Assembly (NCBI GenBank): GCA_018302185.1
Contig: JAGVZX010000090.1
Span: 1 to 8,021, forward strand
DNA length: 8,021 nt
DNA from: Candidatus Woesearchaeota archaeon
GTDB taxonomy: Archaea; Nanobdellota; Nanobdellia; Woesearchaeales; UBA10200
Direction of reading: 5' to 3'
In this document: positions 1 to 5,339 of the stretch, one piece after another
Layout of the letters: the number at the start of each line of letters is the position of its first letter
Position numbering within the stretch: the stretch's first letter is position 1
Translations under genes and position numbers: made by a program
The notes under the pieces: generated by a model
The model's database searches: none
What the model saw: only the letters and a program-made list of their open reading frames with translations
Told to the model about the DNA's origin: nothing

Positions 1-1646
1 CTGTTTGGTCGTACAGTTGATCTTTTTTCTTTTTGCTCTTTCTCTCTTATTATCCTATCATCTTGCTCTCTTACTGCTGTTTGCTGTTCTGCAGCCTCTT
101 CACTAGTAAGCGCGCTTCTCCTTACAACTGCCATAGTTGCGTCATTTGCTGCCTTAGAAATATTTGAAAGCATCTGGATCAGCTGCTGTGATTTCTGGAG
201 CGTGTTTTGCAGGTCAACATTTGCCAGCTGTGCATCATCTCCTATTTTATTCATCTGCTCTTCAAGCTCTTTGAGTGATTTCTCAATCTCCTTTATAGAA
301 ACTATTTTGCTTGGGGCTTTCAATTCTGTTTTTTTTATTTTTTCAAGCTCATTCTTTAAATAAGCTATTCTTACTTTTACCTCATTTCTCTGCTTTTCTC
401 TTGCTTGGGAGTCCTGTACAGATGGCTTGGCAGATATAGCAGCTGCCTGGCCTCTTATTACACACCCTCTTGCGTTATTGCAGGTTTCATTTGCATTGCA
501 GTTTCTCTGCTCCATCAGATATCGTCCTTCAGTACCGCAGGTGTAAGTAAAATAGAGGTTATTCTGGCATGTATTTTGATAGTTATAATTTCTTCCTCTA
601 AATATGCCTCTTACTCCGTTGCCAATCTCTTCACAGGTATCAGTATTACATCTACCGTTAGAGCAGCCAACCTCTCCACAATTTGTCTGCTCCATCAAAT
701 ATCTTCCTTCGTTGCCGCAGCTATATGTGAACAATAAGTTGCCTTGACAGGTTGCACTGTAACTATATTCTCTGCCTCTAAAACTACCTCTTACTCCATT
801 GCCTGTCTCTTCGCAAGTATCAACAAAACAGCCATCATTATTACAGCCATATTCGCATCTTTGCTGTTCCATTAAGTATCGTCCTTCGTTGCCACAACTA
901 TATGTAAAATATAATCCATTTTGGCAGATATTTCCATAATTATATTCTCTTCCTCTAAATATACCTCTTACTCCGTTTGCTGTCTCTTCACAACTATCAG
1001 TATTGCATCTTCCATTAGAGCAACCAACCTCTCCGCAGTTTTCTTGCTCCATCAGATATCGTCCTTCGTTGCCGCAGGTGTATGTGAACAATAAATTGCC
1101 TTGACAGGTAGCATAGTAATTGTAAGATCTGCCATTAAATATTCCGCTCACACCATTCTCTGTCTCTTCACAAGTATCTGTATTTTCTGATTGAGAAGTT
1201 GTAGGAACTGATTCAGGTGCTGTAGGTGTTGATTCAGGCAGAGTTGGCTTAGGCACTGTCCTCCTAACTGTTGTGGCTGCTGGCTTTATCTCTCTAATAT
1301 TTTTTTTTGGAACAGCTGTAGTTGCAGTTGCTTGTTTTTTAACACAGCCTTTTACACCGTCACAAGTTTCACCAGAAGAGCATCTTTTTTTTGTGGTCCA
1401 TGTATTTTTTTCACATGCTTGAAAAGACTCTCTAAAGCACCTGGTTTTCCCCTCTTCACATATCTTTACAGAGACTCTCACTGCCTTCTGTACAGAATTT
1501 GCATTATTAGCATTAATAGTTTTTTGAGCTGTAAGTGCTTTTATGCCAGGATTAGAAGCTTTTGTCTCTGAGACAGACAACCCATATGCTAAAGGTATGA
1601 TCAGCAAAAGTATTACCAATACAACACTCTTTTTTATCTGCGTCAT
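1..1646 (-). CDS. Secreted Cys-rich repeat protein with coiled coil (partial, C-terminus beyond window)
   Basis: The frame is open from ATG at 1646 to the left edge (548 codons) with no stop, so the C-terminus is missing. Residues 1-22 look like a signal peptide: basic start, hydrophobic stretch VVLVILLLIIPLA, then AYG. Residues 63-101 form a small Cys module (Cys at 63, 69, 77 and four more up to 101). Such modules are common in surface proteins of DPANN archaea. A Thr/Pro-rich linker (about 103-156) leads to four repeats of about 60 residues (157-397), each with six Cys and the core CGNEGRYLMEQ, probably three disulfides each. Residues about 414-510 are charged, with heptad-like Leu/Ile spacing, suggesting a coiled coil; the rest is Glu/Arg/Gln-rich. 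Export and an extracellular role are inferred; binding partner and function are unknown. No family name is recognised. The gene follows rps7 on the same strand after 131 bases and has its own candidate TATA box. Confidence 0.85.
   Translation of the reverse strand, partial: MTQIKKSVVLVILLLIIPLAYGLSVSETKASNPGIKALTAQKTINANNANSVQKAVRVSVKICEEGKTRCFRESFQACEKNTWTTKKRCSSGETCDGVKGCVKKQATATTAVPKKNIREIKPAATTVRRTVPKPTLPESTPTAPESVPTTSQSENTDTCEETENGVSGIFNGRSYNYYATCQGNLLFTYTCGNEGRYLMEQENCGEVGCSNGRCNTDSCEETANGVRGIFRGREYNYGNICQNGLYFTYSCGNEGRYLMEQQRCEYGCNNDGCFVDTCEETGNGVRGSFRGREYSYSATCQGNLLFTYSCGNEGRYLMEQTNCGEVGCSNGRCNTDTCEEIGNGVRGIFRGRNYNYQNTCQNNLYFTYTCGTEGRYLMEQRNCNANETCNNARGCVIRGQAAAISAKPSVQDSQAREKQRNEVKVRIAYLKNELEKIKKTELKAPSKIVSIKEIEKSLKELEEQMNKIGDDAQLANVDLQNTLQKSQQLIQMLSNISKAANDATMAVVRRSALTSEEAAEQQTAVREQDDRIIREKEQKEKRSTVRPN
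456..1178 (-). repeat. Four tandem 60-codon Cys-rich repeats, A-B-A-B pattern
   Basis: Within the secreted protein, repeats begin at 1178, 998, 821 and 641 (codons 157, 217, 276, 336). All share a CEE opening followed by NGV and G-F-GR, then CQ, FTY, a CG(N/T)EGRYLMEQ core and three closing Cys. Repeats 1 and 3 share CQGNLLFTY and NCGEVGCSNGRCNTD. Repeats 2 and 4 share CQN-LYFTY and have different, mutually diverged tails. The array therefore looks like one duplication of a two-repeat unit, after an older single-repeat duplication. Confidence 0.85.
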
Positions 1647-1667
1647 TTTAAGTATGTTCCTGACAAA

Positions 1668-1675
1668 ATAATATA
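1668..1675 (-). promoter_or_regulatory. Candidate TATA box for the secreted protein gene
   Basis: The minus strand reads TATATTAT, centred about 25 bases before the ATG at 1646. That spacing would start transcription at or near the start codon, giving a leaderless mRNA. No Shine-Dalgarno site is visible. A second candidate, CTTATATAG at 1719-1711, would give a leader of about 40 bases. Confidence 0.45.
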
Positions 1676-1777
1676 GTCTTGACAAATACCAGTAAACGAG
1701 AGAATTATAACTATATAAGAGTTTTCATTTTTTATTTTAAGAAAAATTTAGAAATGATTTATCTAATTATTAACTAC

Positions 1778-2377
1778 TTATCTGCTCGCATCTGCCTGTC
1801 TTTCAAGCTCAAGCTTCTTTGCAATTGCATTGCTGGTAGGCGATAACTGGTAAGCATAAACAAGCTCTTCTGATAATGAAGTTACCATTGATTTCTTTGT
1901 GTTGAATCTTTTATGGAATGCGCCTTGAGTGATCCATCTCATCGCTAAATCAACTCTTCTCTGTGGAGCGCACTCGACTGCTTTTGGATATCTTGCTCCA
2001 CCATATTCGATTGTAACTATCTCTTCTCTTGGTGCAGCATTTTCCAATGCTTTGACTACAACTTTGACAGGATTCTCTTTTGTTTTTTTCTCGATCAGCT
2101 CAAGAGTGTTATAGATGAGGGAATATGCAGTATTGCCTTTACCAGACATAGTATAGCTTGATTTAAAGTGTTTTCTTGCTTTATGTCCAGGGATCATAAG
2201 CTTATTCATCAATCTTTCAATGATAAAAACTCTTGATTTGTGGAACCTGCTGCCTATATATCTTGCACCTGTTCGAGGAACGATTGTAGGCTGGATAGTG
2301 ATGTAATTTACCAATCCCTCATCATCTATCTTGATGCCTTCTGTTCCCCATCTGTTGAATACTTTTATTGTTGACAT
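1778..2377 (-). CDS. rps7: Small ribosomal subunit protein uS7 (archaeal S7)
   Basis: This is the 199-residue uS7 protein, which binds the 3' major domain of 16S rRNA and helps form the head of the small subunit near the mRNA exit and E site. The length and the N-terminal extension (KVFNRWGTEGI) fit the archaeal/eukaryotic form. Recognisable family segments are residues 102-120 (NPVKVVVKALENAAPREE), 124-144 (EYGGARYPKAVECAPQRRVD) and the C-terminal helix region 165-190. The ATG at 2377 gives the expected N-terminus. It lies 53 bases behind rps12 on the same strand, the usual archaeal order, so the two are probably cotranscribed. The EF-2 gene that often follows rps7 in archaea is absent here. 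A weak TTTAAAAT at 2407-2400, about 26 bases before the start, could be a second promoter. Confidence 0.97.
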   Translation of the reverse strand: MSTIKVFNRWGTEGIKIDDEGLVNYITIQPTIVPRTGARYIGSRFHKSRVFIIERLMNKLMIPGHKARKHFKSSYTMSGKGNTAYSLIYNTLELIEKKTKENPVKVVVKALENAAPREEIVTIEYGGARYPKAVECAPQRRVDLAMRWITQGAFHKRFNTKKSMVTSLSEELVYAYQLSPTSNAIAKKLELERQADASR

Positions 2378-2430
2378 TTTTTAGTATATATCTTATGCAA
2401 TTTTAAAGATGATCATAATACTTAATATTA

Positions 2431-2877
2431 CTACTTTCTAGCCTTTTCCAACTTGCCTATCAATAGGTGATGCAAGCTTTGATCATTGACTTTAAGGACT
2501 TTCCATCTGACACCAGGGATATCTCCCATGGATCTTCCCATCTTTCCGCCTATGGTTTCGACAAGAACTTCGTCATGCTCATCTACTACTTTTATTGCTC
2601 CGTCTTCTGGCAAAAATGCGCTTATCTGCCTGCCGTTTTTGATAAGTTGGACTCTTGCGCATTTTCTCATGCCTGAGCAAGGCTGTTTTGCTTCAAGCTG
2701 AATTTTCTCTAGAATTATGCCGCGACCTTGAGAAGCCCCTTCTAATGGATCTGCTTTTCTTCTTAAGTCTAAGACTTTTCTGACATACCATTTATTATGC
2801 CATCTGCCTGCAACTCTTCTTCTCTTCAATTTCAATCCGGTATTTAATCCTCTAGGTTTTTTTCCGATAGTATCCAC
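2431..2877 (-). CDS. rps12: Small ribosomal subunit protein uS12 (archaeal S12), GTG start
   Basis: This is the 148-residue uS12 protein, a decoding-centre component of the small subunit. Family segments are the basic N-terminus GKKPRGL (5-11), RWHNKWYVRK (25-34), GRGIILEKIQLEAKQP (51-66), RKCARVQLIKNG (71-82), DEHDEVLVE (99-107) and GDIPGVRWKVLKV (118-130). Translation starts at GTG (2877-2875): an in-frame TAG lies directly upstream (2880-2878) and the next Met is residue 70, past conserved sequence. A TATA-like box about 22 bases upstream implies a leaderless transcript, probably continuing into rps7. The normally near-invariant PNSA loop reads PCSG (residues 66-69); the bases at 2682-2671 confirm this reading. 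Confidence 0.97.
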   Translation of the reverse strand: MDTIGKKPRGLNTGLKLKRRRVAGRWHNKWYVRKVLDLRRKADPLEGASQGRGIILEKIQLEAKQPCSGMRKCARVQLIKNGRQISAFLPEDGAIKVVDEHDEVLVETIGGKMGRSMGDIPGVRWKVLKVNDQSLHHLLIGKLEKARK

Positions 2878-2895
2878 CTATAATTTATCAATATG

Positions 2896-2903
2896 ATTTT
2901 ATA
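2896..2903 (-). promoter_or_regulatory. Candidate TATA box for rps12-rps7
   Basis: The minus strand reads TATAAAAT, preceded by a purine-rich stretch that could serve as a BRE. Its centre lies about 22 bases before the GTG at 2877, so the mRNA would have little or no leader. The rest of the 218-base gap up to the tRNA holds a palindromic ATTTATAAAT (2966-2975) and a small hairpin TAAAAG-ACTG-CTTTTA (3022-3037), with no gene that can be supported. Confidence 0.55.
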
Positions 2904-3065
2904 ATCTCTGATATCTTGGTTTTATTCTCACAAAAATCTGAGATACGGTTAAGATTACAGCAGTTATTTATAAATGTTATTGTTAATGAGGCTAGTTTAA
3001 GCTCTTTTTCTAAAGCTTCATTAAAAGACTGCTTTTAGGCGAATAGGAAAAATTTGTGGGAAATA

Positions 3066-3073
3066 TTTATAAA
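3066..3073 (+). promoter_or_regulatory. TATA box of the tRNA-Tyr gene
   Basis: TTTATAAA, preceded by the purine stretch GGGAAA as a possible BRE, is centred about 29 bases before the mature tRNA 5' end. This is the usual geometry for archaeal tRNA promoters. Confidence 0.65.
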
Positions 3074-3098
3074 GCTATGCCTGTTTTTAAAATACTAT

Positions 3099-3227
3099 CC
3101 CTTCCTAGCTCAATGGCTAGAGCACTCGGCTGTAGTTCAAAAACACTTAGCGACTTTGCGCAACGCATGGGATGAAGCTAAGCCAGCCGATCCCGAGAGG
3201 TTGCCGGTTCAAATCCGGCGGAGGGGA
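3099..3227 (+). tRNA. tRNA-Tyr (anticodon GTA) with an intron
   Basis: The two exons fold into a full cloverleaf. The acceptor stem pairs CCCTTCC (3099-3105) with GGAGGGG (3220-3226), including one G-T pair, followed by discriminator A at 3227. The D stem is GCTC/GAGC around loop AATGGCTA with the GG pair. The anticodon stem is CTCGG (3125-3129)/CCGAG (3193-3197), with loop start CTGTAG giving anticodon GTA at 3132-3134. The T arm is GCCGG-TTCAAAT-CCGGC (3203-3219). C1-G72 with A73 is the known archaeal/eukaryotic tRNA-Tyr identity set. A15 and T48 could form the Levitt pair. CCA is not encoded, so it must be added after transcription. A 56-base intron interrupts the anticodon loop. Confidence 0.93.
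3136..3191 (+). other. tRNA-Tyr intron, after position 37 (boundary uncertain by one base)
   Basis: A 56-base insertion lies between anticodon-loop base G37 (3135) and the base preceding the 3' anticodon strand, the standard archaeal 37/38 site. Splicing at 3136-3191 or 3137-3192 would leave loop CTGTAGC or CTGTAGT. Inside it, CTTAGC (3146-3151) pairs with GCTAAG (3177-3182), and TGCG/CGCA forms a small inner hairpin (3157-3167). A textbook bulge-helix-bulge with a perfect 4-bp centre is not visible by eye; the best central helix has one mismatch. The intron end CAGCCGA (3184-3190) also pairs perfectly with exon bases TCGGCTG (3126-3132). Confidence 0.8.
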
Positions 3228-3323
3228 CTTTTTTATTTGCTAATACATTTATTCCTGCAGCTAGGGCAGTTGAGCGTAGCGAAACTGACCATAGGTTGAT
3301 AAGGACGATTAGTCCTTATGTGG
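3211..3323 (+). repeat. tRNA-3'-end-tagged repeat, unit 1
   Basis: The unit begins inside the tRNA T loop and runs 113 bases. It holds the tRNA 3' end plus oligo-T (3211-3233), an AT-rich spacer, and a structured block (3262-3323). Hairpin 1 pairs CAGTT (3267-3271) with AACTG (3283-3287), extended by GG/CC across a bulged A. Inside are opposed GA/GA dinucleotides (3272-3273, 3281-3282), then GC-GTA-GC. Hairpin 2 pairs ATAAGGA (3299-3305) with TCCTTAT (3313-3319) and has an extra C-G pair closing loop GATTA. No protein is encoded. The role is unknown; a noncoding RNA, a remnant of integration at the tRNA, or a plain tandem duplication are all possible. Confidence 0.75.
3229..3234 (+). terminator. 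Oligo-T terminator of tRNA-Tyr
   Basis: Six T residues start two bases after the discriminator base, the common archaeal RNA polymerase stop signal. A run of five T lies at the same place in the downstream repeat (3342-3346). Confidence 0.55.
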
Positions 3324-3435
3324 AAATCCGGCGGAGGGGACTTTTTATTTTATGATTGCAATTACTCCTACGTTAGGGCGGTTGAACGAAGTGAAACCGA
3401 CCATAGGTTGATAAGGACGATTAGCCCTTATGTGT
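3324..3435 (+). repeat. tRNA-3'-end-tagged repeat, unit 2
   Basis: It begins with an exact 23-base copy (3324-3346) of the tRNA 3' end and trailing T run. A related spacer follows, then a second structured block (3374-3435). A 26-base core (3399-3424) is identical to 3287-3312. Hairpin 1 is CGGTT (3379-3383)/AACCG (3395-3399), and its inner part is AC-GAA-GT, with the GA/GA pairs kept. Relative to unit 1, two base pairs changed on both sides (A-T to G-C and G-C to A-T). Hairpin 2 keeps six pairs and the C-G loop closure but has one A-C mismatch. The copy of the tRNA end lacks the 5' parts of a tRNA, so it is not a functional tRNA gene. Confidence 0.75.
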
Positions 3436-3459
3436 GAATCCGCCCAGGGCTATTTTATT
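3436..3459 (+). repeat. Third, diverged tRNA-3'-end-like segment
   Basis: Exactly where a third unit would start, the sequence reads GAATCCGCCCAGGGCTA and then a T-rich stretch. GAATCCG matches the T-loop part of the two earlier copies, but the following acceptor-like part differs and resembles the 3' end of another tRNA. No further structured block follows. Between here and the ygiQ-like gene at 3548 only AT-rich sequence and a candidate promoter are seen. Confidence 0.45.
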
Positions 3460-3480
3460 CCTAATGATTTAATAACAAAT

Positions 3481-3488
3481 CTTATAAA
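3481..3488 (+). promoter_or_regulatory. Candidate TATA box for the YgiQ-family gene
   Basis: CTTATAAA is a good archaeal TATA match, centred about 63 bases before the ATG at 3548, which would give a leader near 37 bases. A weaker ATTATTAA (3519-3526), about 26 bases before the ATG, would instead give a leaderless mRNA. No Shine-Dalgarno site precedes the ATG. Confidence 0.4.
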
Positions 3489-3547
3489 CTTCTATCAAGA
3501 AATTAGTATTTTATCGTCTATTATTAAGGCATTACATTAAAATTAAA

Positions 3548-5302
3548 ATGAACTCAAAAAACACTTTTTTGCCAACAAATATCGAAGAAGGAAAAGCCTA
3601 TTACAATAGCCATGGCTCCAGCTTCCAGTTCGACATCATCTTCATCTCAGGTGATCCTTATTACGACCATCCTTTGTCTGGCACTGCTTTGATTGCAAGG
3701 TTGTTAGATACAAAAGGTTATACTGTTGCTATAATCCCTCAGCCGACAACTGACAAAGATTATCAAGTTTGCGGCATCCCAAAATATTTCTTTTGCATAA
3801 CATCTGGATTATTGGATTCCATGCTTGCAAACTACACACCTATGTTAAGGAAAAGAGAGAATGTAAATGTGCCAGAAAGAGCTTTGATGGCATACACTTC
3901 AAATGTAAAGAGATTGTTCAAAGGTAGCTTTACAGTCATCGGCGGAGTAGAAGCTACAATAAGAAGGTTTGCGCACTTTGATTATTGGGACAATAAGCTG
4001 CGAAAAGGAATATTAAATGATACAAAAGCAGATATACTTATCTTTGGAAATGCTGAAAGGCCATTGCTGAATCTATTAAATGTATTTACTAAAAAAACAG
4101 GCACTAAAGCAGATATTAGTCTCGAAGATTACAAAAACATTGATGGCATTGCATTTCGTATCTCAAAAAACCAGCTGCCAAAAAACATAAGATTGCTTCC
4201 CAGCTTTGAAGAGCAGCTGGAAGACAAAGAAAAATATAATCTTGCTCACAGGACAAGATATCTGCTGCCAGATGATGCCTTTATCGAGCAGACAGGATTA
4301 GGATATATACAGCACAACAGAGCTTCACATCCATTGACTGAAGGGGAGATGGACCTTGTGTATGGCATTCATTTTACAAGAAAGCTTCATCCAGCAACAA
4401 AAGACTTTAACGCAGTGACTGATATGCTAAATGGATTTGAAAATTCTGTAATTTTAGGTCGCGGTTGTTGGGCAGGGTGCCATTTCTGCGTGATTCCTTT
4501 GGTGCAAGGCAAAAATATTGCAAAAAGAAGCAAAGAAAGCATCCTAAAAGAGATCAAGATGCTTTATGAGGAAGGGAACAAGAAGATAAATGATCTTACG
4601 ATGCCAACTATTAATATGTATGGCTCTTACTGCGCGCTTTACAATGTTGCTGAAAAGATACATTCGCCTATAATCGGGAAGGAAATAACTGTCTACAACA
4701 AAGAAGAATACTGCAACCAAGTTTGTGTGGGCTGCAAATATAGGGTAATGAGGGATGACTTAATACCATTATTGGAAGAAGTCGAAAAATTGAATAAAAA
4801 ACACAACGGAGAATTAGAGATTAGGAGCGCAATAAGGCATGACATAATTCTTGATCAGAAAAAATTGTTCAGAAAGATAATGCAGTTTGTCTCTCGCCTT
4901 AAGATTGCTCCTGAGCATATAAGTGATAATGTTCTTGCGCAGATGAACAAATCCAACAAAAAAGCTTTTGAAGAATTTCTGAAGGAATACAAGCTAGTGA
5001 ACAAAGAACAAGGCACAAATAAAAATCTTGTCCCTTATTTTGTTGTTGCGCATCCTGGCAGTACAATGGAGAGCATGAAAGAACTGCGCAAATTCAGCGA
5101 GGAAAATGGCCTGTTTGTAAATCTTACCCAAGTCTTTACTCCAACTCCTGGCACGATTTCAACAGCTATGTATTACACAGGTGAAAACCCAATCACAAAA
5201 GAAAAAGTTCATGTCCCAAGAACATTCCGAGAGAAAAAAGATCAAAAACGTATCATGATGGGAGAGAAGGTAGAGGAAGAATTGAATGATGGGAATGGGT
5301 AA
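3548..5302 (+). CDS. YgiQ-family (UPF0313) radical SAM protein
   Basis: The 584-residue protein matches the YgiQ/UPF0313 family throughout. The N-terminal part carries GDPYYDHPLSG (35-45) and GGVEATIRRFAHFDYW (132-147). ADILIFGNAERPL follows at 161-173. The radical SAM core starts with C307, C311 and C314 in GRGCWAGCHFC, the CX3CX2C set that binds the 4Fe-4S cluster used to cleave S-adenosylmethionine. Family motifs continue with MPTINMYG (352-359), LKIAPEHISD (451-460), VPYFVVAHPG (495-504) and TPTPGTISTAMYYTG (531-545). A second cluster, C389/C393/C396, may bind another iron-sulfur centre. To my knowledge the substrate of the family is not established. At 584 residues it is shorter than bacterial YgiQ (about 700), mainly at the C-terminus. 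It converges with the reductase gene across 37 bases. Confidence 0.93.
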   Translation: MNSKNTFLPTNIEEGKAYYNSHGSSFQFDIIFISGDPYYDHPLSGTALIARLLDTKGYTVAIIPQPTTDKDYQVCGIPKYFFCITSGLLDSMLANYTPMLRKRENVNVPERALMAYTSNVKRLFKGSFTVIGGVEATIRRFAHFDYWDNKLRKGILNDTKADILIFGNAERPLLNLLNVFTKKTGTKADISLEDYKNIDGIAFRISKNQLPKNIRLLPSFEEQLEDKEKYNLAHRTRYLLPDDAFIEQTGLGYIQHNRASHPLTEGEMDLVYGIHFTRKLHPATKDFNAVTDMLNGFENSVILGRGCWAGCHFCVIPLVQGKNIAKRSKESILKEIKMLYEEGNKKINDLTMPTINMYGSYCALYNVAEKIHSPIIGKEITVYNKEEYCNQVCVGCKYRVMRDDLIPLLEEVEKLNKKHNGELEIRSAIRHDIILDQKKLFRKIMQFVSRLKIAPEHISDNVLAQMNKSNKKAFEEFLKEYKLVNKEQGTNKNLVPYFVVAHPGSTMESMKELRKFSEENGLFVNLTQVFTPTPGTISTAMYYTGENPITKEKVHVPRTFREKKDQKRIMMGEKVEEELNDGNG

Positions 5303-5339
5303 ATATCTTCTACTAGTTTATTATTATCCTTGTTACTAT

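Noticed and set aside
405..737. Open frame of 110 codons on the plus strand
   Set aside because: It lies opposite the Cys-rich repeat gene, whose frame has clear domain repeats; the plus-strand frame only mirrors them.
3054..3299. Open frame of 81 codons on the plus strand
   Set aside because: It runs through the intron-containing tRNA-Tyr and the repeat behind it; chance open frame.
3262..3323. Box C/D guide RNA, because CTGA occurs in hairpin 1 of unit 1 and GATGAAG in the tRNA intron
   Set aside because: CTGA becomes CCGA in unit 2, and no proper C box (RTGATGA) with a matching D box at the right spacing is seen.
3374..3445. Closing stem GGGCGG (3376-3381) with CCGCCC (3440-3445) around unit 2
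   Set aside because: It competes with hairpin 1, and unit 1 has no equivalent pairing (GGGCAG faces CCGGCG), so there is no covariation support.
3211..3459. CRISPR array
   Set aside because: Only two to three units, the repeats are long and structured, the spacers are related to each other, and no cas gene is nearby.
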